From GCA-2725625 sp964574215 (lineage in GTDB: Bacteria > Pseudomonadota > Alphaproteobacteria > Rhodospirillales > UBA2165), in the NCBI GenBank assembly GCA_964574215.1, contig CAZNLR010000024.1, positions 7,508 to 71,507 on the forward strand: DNA of 64,000 nt. Reading direction: 5' to 3'. Shown here piece by piece: positions 52,758 to 62,498 of this stretch (positions within the stretch are counted from its first letter, which is position 1; each line of letters starts with the position of its first letter). Made by a program: the position numbers and the translations under genes. The notes beneath the pieces are model-generated. The model saw only the letters and a program-made list of their open reading frames with translations, was not told where the DNA came from and did not search any database.

Positions 52758-54287
52758 ATGTTTGCGCAGGCAATAGCGAGAACCGTTCAGACATACGCCG
52801 GCAGACCTGCCATCGTGGGGGAACCCGATGCTATTTCCTGGCGTGAGTTTGGTGATCGGATCGCCAGAATAGCCGGCGGCTTGAAATCTATCGGTTGCCG
52901 GCCAGGCGATAGAATCGCCGTCTTGGCGGGCAACACGTCCGAACATCTATCTTTTATTTATGCCGTTTCCTGGGCCGGTTGTGTGCTTGTGCCGTTAAAC
53001 ACAAGGTTATCGACCGATGAACTTAACCGGATTGTTGATCAATCTGGATCCATGGCCTTTGCCAGCGATGAGAAAAACTGCATAATCGCCGGAAGCATCC
53101 TTGAGGCGTCAAAGATAACTTTAAAATCAATCGCTATGGATGAGGGTGCTGTCGGCGAAATCATACTTGATGATTTGGCCAAAGCCGGCGGAATCGATGC
53201 CTGGGCCGCGGAATGGTCCGATCTTGCGGCGCTCTATTATACCGGCGGTACGACCGGGCATCCCAAGGGCGTCATGGTCAGTGACGGGGCCTTTGTTTTT
53301 CAAAGCCTCAACATGGGCGCCGATCTCATCTTGAACTCGAACACGATCTTTCTCCACGCACCGCCGATGTTTCACATAGCCGGAGCCGGCAGCGGCCATG
53401 CCGTTGCCTTTGCCGGCGGCGCCCAGGCTTTTTTGCCAGAAATAGTTCCCGAAGAATTTGTCAAAACCGTTGCGGATATCAAGGCCACTTTTCTGTGCCT
53501 GGTTCCAACCATGCTGACCGAAATGATGGAAATCGAGAACATCGCCGATCTATTTAGCTCTGTGCGGACCATTTCCTATGGGACGGCCCCGATTTCGGAG
53601 GCTTTGTTGCGCAAAGTGATTGAGCGTTGTCCAAATGTAGAACTGGTGCAGTTTTACGGTCAATCAGAATGTGTTGGCCCCTGCACGGTTCTTGCAGCGG
53701 ATCGACACGTCGAGGCCGGCCCATTGTCTGGGAAGCTGGCCACGGCAGGTATTGCGACCACCGGAAACGAAATCCGCATTGCCGATGAAACAGGCAACAC
53801 TGTTCCTTACGGGACCGAAGGTGAAATTCTCTTACGTGCCCCAACCGTTATGCTGGGCTATTGGCAGCAACCGAATCTAACTGCCGATGCTTTGAAGGAC
53901 GGATGGCTCCACACTGGCGACGCAGGAATCATGGATGACGAAGGGTTTGTTCGGGTCGTTGACCGGTTGAAGGATATGATTGTCACCGGTGGAGAGAATG
54001 TATTTTGCGGTGAAGTGGAAAATGTTATTTCCGACCATCCGGAGGTGAAATACTGTGCGGTGATTGGTCTTCCCGACGATAAATGGGGCGAACGCGTTCA
54101 TGCCGTCGTCGGTATAGAAGAAGGCTCTTCGCTCGACCTAGAAGACCTTCGGAATCACTGCAAAGAAAAAGTCGCCGGATACAAATGTCCAAAAAGCGCA
54201 AGCTTTACGACTGAACCCCTTCCATTAAGCGCTGTCGGCAAAGTCCGTAAGGACCTATTGCGGGCGAAATACTCAACTGACGGGTGA
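52758..54287 (+). CDS. AMP-dependent acyl-CoA synthetase
   Basis: A 509-residue adenylate-forming enzyme, first gene of the five-gene operon. The P-loop is LYYTGGTTGHPKGVMVS, the adenine motif FYGQSECVG, and the C-terminal GDAGIMDDEGFVRVVDRLKDMI then VTGGENVFCGEVE, with the catalytic Lys in AVGKVRKD. It should activate a carboxylic acid to its CoA ester; it may be of the long-chain or aromatic type. The start at 52758 has GGGG upstream. The downstream acyl-CoA dehydrogenase begins within or just after its stop codon. Confidence 0.9.
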   Translation: MFAQAIARTVQTYAGRPAIVGEPDAISWREFGDRIARIAGGLKSIGCRPGDRIAVLAGNTSEHLSFIYAVSWAGCVLVPLNTRLSTDELNRIVDQSGSMAFASDEKNCIIAGSILEASKITLKSIAMDEGAVGEIILDDLAKAGGIDAWAAEWSDLAALYYTGGTTGHPKGVMVSDGAFVFQSLNMGADLILNSNTIFLHAPPMFHIAGAGSGHAVAFAGGAQAFLPEIVPEEFVKTVADIKATFLCLVPTMLTEMMEIENIADLFSSVRTISYGTAPISEALLRKVIERCPNVELVQFYGQSECVGPCTVLAADRHVEAGPLSGKLATAGIATTGNEIRIADETGNTVPYGTEGEILLRAPTVMLGYWQQPNLTADALKDGWLHTGDAGIMDDEGFVRVVDRLKDMIVTGGENVFCGEVENVISDHPEVKYCAVIGLPDDKWGERVHAVVGIEEGSSLDLEDLRNHCKEKVAGYKCPKSASFTTEPLPLSAVGKVRKDLLRAKYSTDG

Positions 54288-54292
54288 CCAAC

Positions 54293-55477
54293 ATGTTCAA
54301 AGACCCTATCGAACGCGATATCTTTTCCAGCGAACACAACATGTTCCGCGACCAGGTCCGGCGCTTTGTCGAAACGGAAATGCTTCCCTATCACGATGAT
54401 TGGGATGAAAATGGCGTGGTTTCCCGGGATGTCTGGGAAAAAGCGGGTGAGGCGGGCCTCTTGTGTCCCACCGTTGATGAGGAATACAGCGGTCCCGGCG
54501 CCGATTTTCTGTATAGCGCCATTGTCATCGAGGAAATGGCCCGCGCCGGTACGTCGGGGCCCGGCTTTAACGTTCATTCGGAAATGGCGACCCCTTACAT
54601 CACCCATTTCGGCAGCGAAGAGCAAAAGAAGCAATGGTTGCCGAAGCTTGTCGCCGGCGAAGCCATTTCCGGCATCGCCATGACCGAACCGGGCGCGGGC
54701 AGTGATCTTCGCAACATCTCCACCAGCGCCAAGAAGACGGCTGACAGCTATGTCATCAATGGCCAAAAGGTGTTCATTTCGAACGGTCAACTCGGCGACG
54801 TATTCATCGTCGCTACCAAAACCAAAAATGAGAAATCTTTGGACAGCATGTCCTTATTTATCGTCGAGGCCGATCGCGGCGGATTTCAAAAAGGAAAAAA
54901 CCTGAAGAAAATCGGTATCAAAGCCCAAGACACGTCGGAACTGTTTTTCGACAATGTGGAAGTCCCGGCAGAAAATCTCATCGGCGCGACAGAGGGACAG
55001 GGCTTTATGCAATTGATGCACGGCCTTGCCCGGGAGAGGCTGGCTATTTCCATCGGTTGCGTTGGCAAGGCGGAAGGTGCGTTCCAGCACACCATCGAAT
55101 ACGCCAGTGAACGGGAGTTGTTCGATAAAAAGCTGGTCGATTTTCAAAATACGCAATTCAAGTTTGCCGAGGTCCGCACCGAGTTGACAGTAGGACGTTG
55201 CATGATCGACAGCCTGCTTGCCATGTACTTGAAAGGCAAGCTGGACGCGGATACCGCGGCCACGGCGAAACTCTGGACAACGGAAATGCTGGGCCGCACG
55301 GTCGACACTTGCCTGCAACTCTTCGGCGGCTGGGGCTATATGTGGGAATACCCCATCGCCAAAGCCTATGCGGAAGCACGCGTCGAGCGCATCGCCGGCG
55401 GCAGTTCCGAAGTGATGAAATCCATCATCTGTAAATCGATGTTCAAGGAAATGGGCATAAAAGCCGATTTCAGTTGA
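54293..55477 (+). CDS. Acyl-CoA dehydrogenase
   Basis: A 394-residue flavoprotein that introduces a trans-2,3 double bond into an acyl-CoA. The FAD/substrate motif is IAMTEPGAGSDLRNI, followed later by LQLFGGWGYMWEYP and YAEARVERIAGGSSEVMK. Length is normal. The ATG at 54293 has GGGTGA upstream; an alternative GTG at 54284 overlaps the previous stop. It provides the oxidation step before the multifunctional hydratase/dehydrogenase encoded next. Confidence 0.93.
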   Translation: MFKDPIERDIFSSEHNMFRDQVRRFVETEMLPYHDDWDENGVVSRDVWEKAGEAGLLCPTVDEEYSGPGADFLYSAIVIEEMARAGTSGPGFNVHSEMATPYITHFGSEEQKKQWLPKLVAGEAISGIAMTEPGAGSDLRNISTSAKKTADSYVINGQKVFISNGQLGDVFIVATKTKNEKSLDSMSLFIVEADRGGFQKGKNLKKIGIKAQDTSELFFDNVEVPAENLIGATEGQGFMQLMHGLARERLAISIGCVGKAEGAFQHTIEYASERELFDKKLVDFQNTQFKFAEVRTELTVGRCMIDSLLAMYLKGKLDADTAATAKLWTTEMLGRTVDTCLQLFGGWGYMWEYPIAKAYAEARVERIAGGSSEVMKSIICKSMFKEMGIKADFS

Positions 55478-55501
55478 TCCTGCACCAGGAGAAATACCAA
55501 A

Positions 55502-57628
55502 ATGATCAGCCGTGAAGATTTGGGTGATGGCGTCGCGGCGCTTGTCATCGACCGCCCCGAAGATGTTCACAATTTTAAAGACCGGGAACTGGTCGGTTTA
55601 TTTCACAACTGCATCCGCGACCTTGCCGCCGATGATACCGTCAAAGGCGTTATCATCGCATCGGGCAAGAAATCCTTCATCGTCGGCGGTGATCTGAAGG
55701 AGATCAGAGCGCTTGAAACCCCTAGTGACGCCTTGGCCATGGTGGAGAGCGTTCAGGCGAGCCTGCGGGATATGGAAATATCCGCCAAGCCTTTCGTCGC
55801 CGCCATCAATGGGCTCGCTCTCGGCGGCGGCTTGGAAGTGGCGTTGGCCTGTAACTACCGCGTTGGTGCCGACGATCCAAAGTTGAAACTCGGCCTGCCG
55901 GAAGTCACATTGGGTCTGATTCCTGGCGCCGGCGGCACCCAGCGATTGCCGAGGTTGATCGGTATTGAGACAGCTTTGCCCATGATACTGGATGGCAAAC
56001 ATCTTTCCGCAGAGGAAGGAGAAAAGATCGGCTTGTTAGACGAGTGTGTTGCCACCGACGAGCTGATGGCCACGGCTAAGGACGCCATCCTTTCCGGCGC
56101 GGCGGCAGCCGACCAACCCTGGGACCGGGATGGCTTCACCGTTCCGGGACCGCTCCCCGATTCCGAAGAGGGAAAAAAAATCCTGGACCGGTTTTGGTCC
56201 AAGATCAGGCGACGGAGAGCTGGATTGGAGCCGGCACCGGAAGCCATCATGAAGGCGGTGGAAAATGGGCTGCTGGAGGATATCGATACGGGGCTCAAAC
56301 TGGAACGCGAGTGCTTTGCTGGCATTGCGGCGGGGCCAGTGGTGAAAAACAAAATCCGAACCATGTTTTTCGGCCTCAACGCCGCCAGCGGCATGAAAGA
56401 CCGGCCCAATAATGTCGATCCTTACGAAATCAAAAATGTCGCCGTTATCGGCGTCGGGCTGATGGGTGGCGGGATTGCCTATACGTCCGCCTTGGCCGGC
56501 TACACAGTTTACCTTGTCGATGTCTCTAACGAGGCCGTGGACAAGGGCATGCAGGCGATCACCAAAACCGCTGCCCGCGCCGTCGAGCGGGGCCGTCTTT
56601 CCCAATCCGCTGCCGACGCACTTCTCACCCGTTTAAAACCGACAACGGACTACGCTGATTTCGCCGACGCCGATCTGGTGGTCGAGGCGGTTTCCGAAAT
56701 CCGGGAAATTAAAAACGCCGTCATCGAAAAGGCGTCGCAGACGGTTCGGCCCGGCGTGCCCATCGCCAGCAACACCTCGACCATGCCCATTTCCGAGTTG
56801 GCCGAAGGCGCCGCGCGGCCGGACGAGTTTATCGGGCTGCATTTTTTCTCCCCGGTGGACCGCATGAAACTGGTGGAGGTGATCAAAGGCGCCAAGACCA
56901 GCGAAACCACTTTAGCACGGGCGCTTGACTACCTCACCGGCATCCGGAAAACGCCCGTTATCGTTAATGACGCGTTGGGTTTCTTCACCAGCCGGGTTGT
57001 CACTGCCTACACGGGAGAGGCCTTCACCCTGCTGGCGGAAGGCATTTCGCCGTCAGTGATTGACGACGTTTCGGTCAAAGGTGGTATGCCCATCGGGCCG
57101 TTGGCCATGGCGGACGCAACAACTCTGACACTGTTGAAGGATATCATGGCGTCGCTTTTCAGTGGCAAGGACCGCATTGGGCTTGATGGCATGCGCATTG
57201 TCGAAGCCTTGAACCGGCTCATCGACGATTTCGGCCGCACCGGCAAACTCGCCGGCCAAGGCATTTACGATTATGATGAAAACGGGTTGAAGGAATGGCC
57301 AGACATCACCGAATGTTTTCCGCCGCCTGATCAGGAACTCAGCCGGGAGGAGATCGAGAAACGCCTGATGCATTCCCAGGCCCTTGAAACCGTGCGCGCC
57401 ATGGAGGAAGGCGTCGTCGAAAATGCCATCGACGCCGACGTAGGTTCGGTGATCGGTTGGGCTTTCCCCCAGGCCCATGGCGGCGTCATCGGCTATATCC
57501 ACACCATTGGTGTGAGACAGTTCGTTGAGGAATGCAATGAATTGACGGAAAAGTTCGGCGTTCGATTTACGCCGCCGGATAAGCTCAATAAGATGGTGGC
57601 TGCGGGAGAGGAATTCTACGCCGAATAA
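55502..57628 (+). CDS. Multifunctional enoyl-CoA hydratase / 3-hydroxyacyl-CoA dehydrogenase (FadJ/FadB-like alpha subunit)
   Basis: A 708-residue fusion. Residues 1-200 are a crotonase domain (catalytic Glu112 in GGGLEVALACNYR and Glu134 in LPEVTLGLIPGAGG), then a linker, then the 3-hydroxyacyl-CoA dehydrogenase with the Rossmann motif GVGLMGGGIA at 317-326, GLHFFSPVDRMKLVEV with the catalytic His, and VNDALGFFTSRV. It hydrates the enoyl-CoA and oxidises the 3-hydroxyacyl-CoA. The thiolase that would finish the cycle is the truncated one at 50266 or one outside the window. An AGGAG site precedes the ATG. Confidence 0.94.
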   Translation: MISREDLGDGVAALVIDRPEDVHNFKDRELVGLFHNCIRDLAADDTVKGVIIASGKKSFIVGGDLKEIRALETPSDALAMVESVQASLRDMEISAKPFVAAINGLALGGGLEVALACNYRVGADDPKLKLGLPEVTLGLIPGAGGTQRLPRLIGIETALPMILDGKHLSAEEGEKIGLLDECVATDELMATAKDAILSGAAAADQPWDRDGFTVPGPLPDSEEGKKILDRFWSKIRRRRAGLEPAPEAIMKAVENGLLEDIDTGLKLERECFAGIAAGPVVKNKIRTMFFGLNAASGMKDRPNNVDPYEIKNVAVIGVGLMGGGIAYTSALAGYTVYLVDVSNEAVDKGMQAITKTAARAVERGRLSQSAADALLTRLKPTTDYADFADADLVVEAVSEIREIKNAVIEKASQTVRPGVPIASNTSTMPISELAEGAARPDEFIGLHFFSPVDRMKLVEVIKGAKTSETTLARALDYLTGIRKTPVIVNDALGFFTSRVVTAYTGEAFTLLAEGISPSVIDDVSVKGGMPIGPLAMADATTLTLLKDIMASLFSGKDRIGLDGMRIVEALNRLIDDFGRTGKLAGQGIYDYDENGLKEWPDITECFPPPDQELSREEIEKRLMHSQALETVRAMEEGVVENAIDADVGSVIGWAFPQAHGGVIGYIHTIGVRQFVEECNELTEKFGVRFTPPDKLNKMVAAGEEFYAE

Positions 57629-57673
57629 TTTTAGCCGATCTCTGTACATTTGTTGTAACGAACGGGAAGACCG

Positions 57674-59224
57674 ATGAGTTGGGAAAAATCCATCGAAGAA
57701 TTGCGCCGCCGGGAAGAGTTGGCCAAAAAACTGGGGGGTGAAGAAAAGGTTGCCCGACAGAAAGAAAGGGGCAAGCTGACCATCAGGGAGCGAATCGACG
57801 CCCTGATCGATGAAGACAGTTTTCATGAAATCGGCGCCATTGCAGGCAAAGCCGGCTATAGCGATGACGGAGAGTTAACCGATTTCACTCCCAGCAACTT
57901 TGTTTTTGGTCGCGCTCGGATTGACGGGCGGCGGGTGATCGTTGGCGGCGACGACTTCACCGTGCGCGGCGGTTCCTCCGACGCCTCGATCATGGACAAA
58001 CGGCTGGCTGCAGAGCGGATGGCTTTTGAAAACCGCCAGCCAGTTGTCCGCCTGGTGGAAGGCAGCGGCGGCGGTGGCTCCATCAAAATGGTTGAGGAAA
58101 TGGGTTATTCGCCCCTTCCCAGTAACCTGATGGTCCTGCCTTGGCTCACCCGAAACCTATCAACCGTACCCAGCGTATCCCTGGCCTTGGGTTCGGTCGC
58201 CGGATTGGGCGCCGGCCTGATGACCGCCAGCCATTACTCCATGATGGTCAGTGAACTGTCGCAACTATTCATCGCCGGGCCACCTTTGGTTGCCCACATC
58301 GGCGAAGATGTGACCCGTGAAGAACTGGGCGGGTGGGAAGTTCATACCGCCAACGGGGTCATTGATGACGTTGTCGGCAGCGAACAGGAGGCTTTTGAGC
58401 GGACCCGACAGTTTTTATCCTACCTGCCGTCGTCGGTTCATGATGTACCGCCGCGCGGTCCCATAGACGACGACCCAGAGCGCCGGGAAGACTGGCTCCT
58501 GGAAGTTATCCCGGAAAACCGCCGCCGGACATTTAAAATGCGGCCCATCGTCGAGGCCGTCGTCGATCAAGGCTCGTTCTTCGAGATCGGCCGCAATTGG
58601 GGCCGTGCCATGATTACCGGGCTGGCGCGCTTGGACGGCTGGCCGATTCTCCTTCTGGCTAGTGATCCGGCCCATCACGCCGGCGGCTGGACCGCCAACA
58701 CCTGCAAAAAAATTTCCCGGGCAGTCGATCTGGCGCAGACCTTTCATCTGCCTATCGTCTATCTGGAGGACTGCCCCGGGTTCGCCATCGGCACCAAAGC
58801 CGAACAAGAAGGCGTCGCCCGAGAAGGCATGCGCGCCATCGCCGCTATCGAACAGTCGACGGTGCCCTGGTGCACGATGAACGTCCGCCGCGCTTTCGGC
58901 ATGGCCGGCGCCGCTAACAGCCCGGCGGAGAAGGTCGGTCACCGCTATGGCTGGGTAACCGGCGACTGGGGTTTATTGCCCATGGAGGGCGGCATCGAGG
59001 CCGCCTACCGCGCCCAACTAGAAGCGGCTGAAGATTACAAGGCGGAACTGGCGAAAATCGAAGAACGATTGAACCGCATCCGATCCCCCTTCCGAAATGC
59101 TGAAAAATACGACGTTGAGGAGATTATCGATCCCCGGGACACCCGGCCGCTGTTGTGTGATTTTGCCAATACGGTGGCGCCTCTCAGATCGCCGGGTCCG
59201 CCATCATTTGGCGTGCGTCCATGA
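57674..59224 (+). CDS. Acyl-CoA carboxylase carboxyltransferase subunit (PCC/MCC beta type)
   Basis: A 516-residue biotin-dependent carboxyltransferase with N- and C-terminal crotonase-like halves. Visible: EKVARQKERGKLTIRERIDAL near the start, RLVEGSGGGGS and the oxyanion-hole segments, and in the second half ILLLASDPAHHAGGWTAN and LEDCPGFAIGTKAEQEG. It transfers carboxyl from carboxybiotin to an acyl-CoA. No biotin carboxylase or biotin carrier gene is nearby, so it must borrow one or act differently; some relatives are decarboxylases. Its stop overlaps the next start (ATGA). Confidence 0.9.
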   Translation: MSWEKSIEELRRREELAKKLGGEEKVARQKERGKLTIRERIDALIDEDSFHEIGAIAGKAGYSDDGELTDFTPSNFVFGRARIDGRRVIVGGDDFTVRGGSSDASIMDKRLAAERMAFENRQPVVRLVEGSGGGGSIKMVEEMGYSPLPSNLMVLPWLTRNLSTVPSVSLALGSVAGLGAGLMTASHYSMMVSELSQLFIAGPPLVAHIGEDVTREELGGWEVHTANGVIDDVVGSEQEAFERTRQFLSYLPSSVHDVPPRGPIDDDPERREDWLLEVIPENRRRTFKMRPIVEAVVDQGSFFEIGRNWGRAMITGLARLDGWPILLLASDPAHHAGGWTANTCKKISRAVDLAQTFHLPIVYLEDCPGFAIGTKAEQEGVAREGMRAIAAIEQSTVPWCTMNVRRAFGMAGAANSPAEKVGHRYGWVTGDWGLLPMEGGIEAAYRAQLEAAEDYKAELAKIEERLNRIRSPFRNAEKYDVEEIIDPRDTRPLLCDFANTVAPLRSPGPPSFGVRP

Positions 59225-61128
59225 GCGATCTGCCCCGCATCGCCGGGACTGCCGATATCAAGGCATTGGAGGAAATCCCGCTGGCCGAATGGCTGAGCTA
59301 CGACAGCTGTTATGCCGCCATCGCCGCCGGCATGGCGCTAGATGAAAACCGGCCCGCTCTTCAGTTTTTATCGGCCGGCGATCCGACCGAATCGCCGCTG
59401 ACCATAAGTTATGGCCAGTTGAAACGGCAGGTTGACCAGGTGGCCAATTTGCTCCGATCCTTGGGTGTTAAAAAAGGCGATCCGGTTTCGGTTCTGATGC
59501 CCAACCTGCTGCAGAAGTTCCTGCTTCTTTTGGGCAACCTGCCGGCCACCGTATTTTCCCCCGTCAACTGGATGCTGGAGGCGCCGCTGATCGCCGACAT
59601 TATCCGCGCCGCCGGATCGAAGGTTCTGATCACCCTGGGGCCGACGGATGGATACGAAATTTGGCACAAAGTGATTTCCTTCCTTCCTGACATACCGGAA
59701 TTGGAGCACGTTCTTTATGTTACCCCCAATGGGCAACCGGCAGATCAACTCGATACGAAAGATCAACGCGTGCGCTCTTTCGATACTCTGTTGGAGGAAA
59801 CTCCAGACGATGAGCTTACCTTCAAGCCGGTCGTCACCGGCGATGACATCGTCGCCTATATCCATACCGGCGGGACCACGGGAAGCCCAAAGCTCGCCAA
59901 GATCACCCACCGGGGACTACTGCACGAATTCACCTGCATCGCCACCATGATCGGGCTTCAACCTGACGACATCCTTATTGGAGGCGGTGTTTTGTTCCAC
60001 GTTGGCGCCGTGGCGGCTGATACATTAGCGCCCCTTTCCGTCGGCGCTACCATCGTTATCCCGAGCCCTCTCGGGTTTCGGGAGCGCCGTGTCATCGAAA
60101 ATTACTGGCGGATTGTCGAGCAGTTCCGCGCCACCCGCATGTCCGGCGTCGTGACGACATTAAGTGCGCTCCTCAATCAATCGTGCGATGACGCGGATAT
60201 CAGCACTCTCAGAACGTCGGCGACGGGCGGCATGGGCATGCCCGAGGAAATCGGCCGCGCCATCAAAGAAAAGACCGGCATCAATGTGCTCTCAACCTAC
60301 GGTATGACCGAGGTCTCCGGCGCCTCCAGCATGGCGCCCCGGGACGGAGACCCGAGATACGGATCGGGCGGCATCCCCATGCCGCATTTCCGCCATCGTA
60401 TCGTCAATCTGGATGACGACGGCAAATATTTGGGGGACTGCGAAGAGGATGAAATCGGCAATATCATCATGGCCGGTCCGGGCATCATTCCAGGCTATGT
60501 GGACGCCAGCTATGACCGGCATTTGTTCGTCAAAGACTATGAGCCGGGCTGGGTCAATTCCGGTGATTTGGGCCGCCTTGATGCCGAAGGGTATCTGTGG
60601 ATAACGGGCCGCGCCAAGGACGTCATTATCCGGGGCGGGCACAACATCGACCCCTCGATTATCGAAGAAGTGCTGTACAAGTATCCGGACATCGCCGACG
60701 CGGCGGCCGTCGGCAAACCCGACGCTTACGCCGGCGAGTTGCCCGTCGCCTATGTCCAACTCAAGCCGGGGGCAATCGCGGATGAGAATGGTATCAAGGC
60801 CTATTGCCGCGAGCACATCCTAGAAAGGGCCGCCAATCCGACGGAGATCATATTTATCGATAGGATACCGTTAACCGGCGTCGGTAAAATTTTCAAACTG
60901 GAGCTTAGGCGCGACGCCGCCCGGCGCGTTTTTTCGGAGCTGCTCCAATCGGTTCAGGAGGAAGATGTCGAAATTTCTGTTTCCATTGATCCCGAACCGC
61001 ACCATGGTTCGGTGGCCTCGCTTACGATCACCTCTCAAATCGACGTTGAGAAAATGTCTTTGGAAGCACAAATAGCTGAATTATTCAAACCCTTTAGCAT
61101 GCCTTATAGACTGGTTTGGTTATTCTAA
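59221..61128 (+). CDS. AMP-dependent acyl-CoA synthetase (large form)
   Basis: A 635-residue adenylating enzyme of the large acyl-CoA synthetase type. P-loop IHTGGTTGSPKLAKITH, adenine motif STYGMTEVSGA, GDLGRLDAEGYLWITGRAKD with IRGGHNIDPSIIEE, and the catalytic Lys in GVGKIFKLELRRD. An extra C-terminal segment of about 60 residues extends past the usual end. The gene overlaps the carboxyltransferase, so both probably work in one pathway. It is the last gene of the operon and of the island before the right repeat. Confidence 0.9.
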   Translation: MSDLPRIAGTADIKALEEIPLAEWLSYDSCYAAIAAGMALDENRPALQFLSAGDPTESPLTISYGQLKRQVDQVANLLRSLGVKKGDPVSVLMPNLLQKFLLLLGNLPATVFSPVNWMLEAPLIADIIRAAGSKVLITLGPTDGYEIWHKVISFLPDIPELEHVLYVTPNGQPADQLDTKDQRVRSFDTLLEETPDDELTFKPVVTGDDIVAYIHTGGTTGSPKLAKITHRGLLHEFTCIATMIGLQPDDILIGGGVLFHVGAVAADTLAPLSVGATIVIPSPLGFRERRVIENYWRIVEQFRATRMSGVVTTLSALLNQSCDDADISTLRTSATGGMGMPEEIGRAIKEKTGINVLSTYGMTEVSGASSMAPRDGDPRYGSGGIPMPHFRHRIVNLDDDGKYLGDCEEDEIGNIIMAGPGIIPGYVDASYDRHLFVKDYEPGWVNSGDLGRLDAEGYLWITGRAKDVIIRGGHNIDPSIIEEVLYKYPDIADAAAVGKPDAYAGELPVAYVQLKPGAIADENGIKAYCREHILERAANPTEIIFIDRIPLTGVGKIFKLELRRDAARRVFSELLQSVQEEDVEISVSIDPEPHHGSVASLTITSQIDVEKMSLEAQIAELFKPFSMPYRLVWLF

Positions 61129-61712
61129 TGCAGTGTATGCATGAAGTATGGTCTGCTTTTAAAATTGCTGCCAACGTTGGATCCAAGGCGTGAAGCAGGG
61201 GATCAACGTCAGCGGTTAAATGATTTTAGAAGGGAACGAACTGGCAGGTAGGCGCAGACATTCCTGCAAGGCGGGACCTACTCAAATCGTGTCGCTCCTA
61301 TTCTGTCTTATTCGGATTTAGACCGAATAGTTTGGAGTAGCTTCGCGAAGGCACCCAGACAACCGATCGATTTACAAATGTTTTATTGTTTCCTACAGCT
61401 AACGGCATTGTAGAAGTCGTCAGTTCGAATCCGTCTGGCTCCACCAATTGCAATTTTACCATCAAGCGACTGAACCGGGTTCAGTTTTTCACATACTTGA
61501 AATTGCCTGACTATTCTTCACCTTTGGATCCACCGTGGGACAAAATCCTGCAGGTATGAGTATCGGTTATATCTCGGTCAACAATACTCATTGGACCGAA
61601 AAATCGATCCGTTCCTAATATGAGGCATACACTAGGTAATTATCCGACGACATCAGGATTTCCGCCTGCCCGGCGTCAGTGATTGAAAAACCTCATAGGA
61701 AGCCATTGAGAT
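61129..61712. other. Intergenic region containing the right tRNA-Ala repeat
   Basis: Nearly 600 bases without a supported gene. It holds a small inverted repeat (TATTCGG/CCGAATA, near 61309-61329), the right attachment-like repeat at 61404-61446, and the leader of the crotonase gene (AGGAAG before the ATG at 61713). Nothing else was recognised. Confidence 0.7.
61404..61446 (+). repeat. attR-like partial copy of tRNA-Ala
   Basis: Matches the tRNA-Ala 3' segment (47804-47846) at 39 of 43 positions, including the CCA end, in the same orientation. The 5' half of the tRNA is missing, so it cannot be a functional tRNA gene. Confidence 0.85.
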
Positions 61713-62498
61713 ATGAAAGAGATTTATAAGACCGACTATATGTCTGTCTCACGAGATGGAAAAATAACCGTTCTCACACTAAATCGCCCGGATAAAGCCA
61801 ACGCCGTTTGTCATCAGCTGATGCGTGAAATCCGGGAGTTTTTTTGGGGAATTGACCTGGAGGAGACCCACGCCGTCGTCGTCTGCGGGGCCGGTAAGCA
61901 TTTCAGCGCGGGATTGGATCTGGAGGAACATAAGGACCGCGGCGCCTATGCGGCAATGCTGAATTCGGAATATTGGCACCGGTCTCTCGATCTCCTGGAA
62001 TTCGGCCATGTGCCTGTTGTTGCGGCCATGCAGGGAGGCGCCATCGGTGGCGGGCTGGAAATCGCCACCGCCTGTCATGTCCGGGTGGCCGAGCCGACGT
62101 CATTTTACGAACTCCCCGAAGGACGGAAAGGAACCTACACCGGCGGCGGTGCCAGCATGCGGGTGCAGCGGATTATCGGCGCAGACCGGATGCGGGAAAT
62201 GATGCTGACAGGCCGCCGCTACTCGGCGGAAGAAGGCCAGCTTTATGGTCTCAGCCACTATCTGGTCGGAGAAGGGGAGGCTCTCGACAAGGCGATTGAA
62301 CTGGCCGACCATATTGCCGGTAACTCCCGTATGTCCAATTACATTATGATTAATGGTATCCCGCGTATCGCCGATATGGACCGGATGTCCGGATCCTTCG
62401 CCGAAAATCTGGCGGCCGGTATCGTCCATGGTGAAGACGACGCCTTCAGCGGCATTGATGCATTCCTTGAGAAAAAAGATAAGCGTTACGACCGATGA
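61713..62498 (+). CDS. Enoyl-CoA hydratase/isomerase family (crotonase) protein
   Basis: A 261-residue crotonase-fold protein of normal length. Oxyanion-hole segments are AGKHFSAGLDLEEH and QGGAIGGGLEIATACHVRV; both candidate catalytic Glu are present (GGGLEIAT and LPEGRKGTYTGGG). It acts on an acyl-CoA, by hydration, isomerisation or a related reaction. The stop codon overlaps the start of the HMGS-like gene (ATGA), so the two are coupled. It lies just outside the right island boundary. Confidence 0.9.
   Translation: MKEIYKTDYMSVSRDGKITVLTLNRPDKANAVCHQLMREIREFFWGIDLEETHAVVVCGAGKHFSAGLDLEEHKDRGAYAAMLNSEYWHRSLDLLEFGHVPVVAAMQGGAIGGGLEIATACHVRVAEPTSFYELPEGRKGTYTGGGASMRVQRIIGADRMREMMLTGRRYSAEEGQLYGLSHYLVGEGEALDKAIELADHIAGNSRMSNYIMINGIPRIADMDRMSGSFAENLAAGIVHGEDDAFSGIDAFLEKKDKRYDR

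Noticed and set aside
61404..61446. A second tRNA-Ala gene
   Set aside because: Only the 3' 43 bases are present, with four changes; the acceptor 5' strand and D arm are missing.
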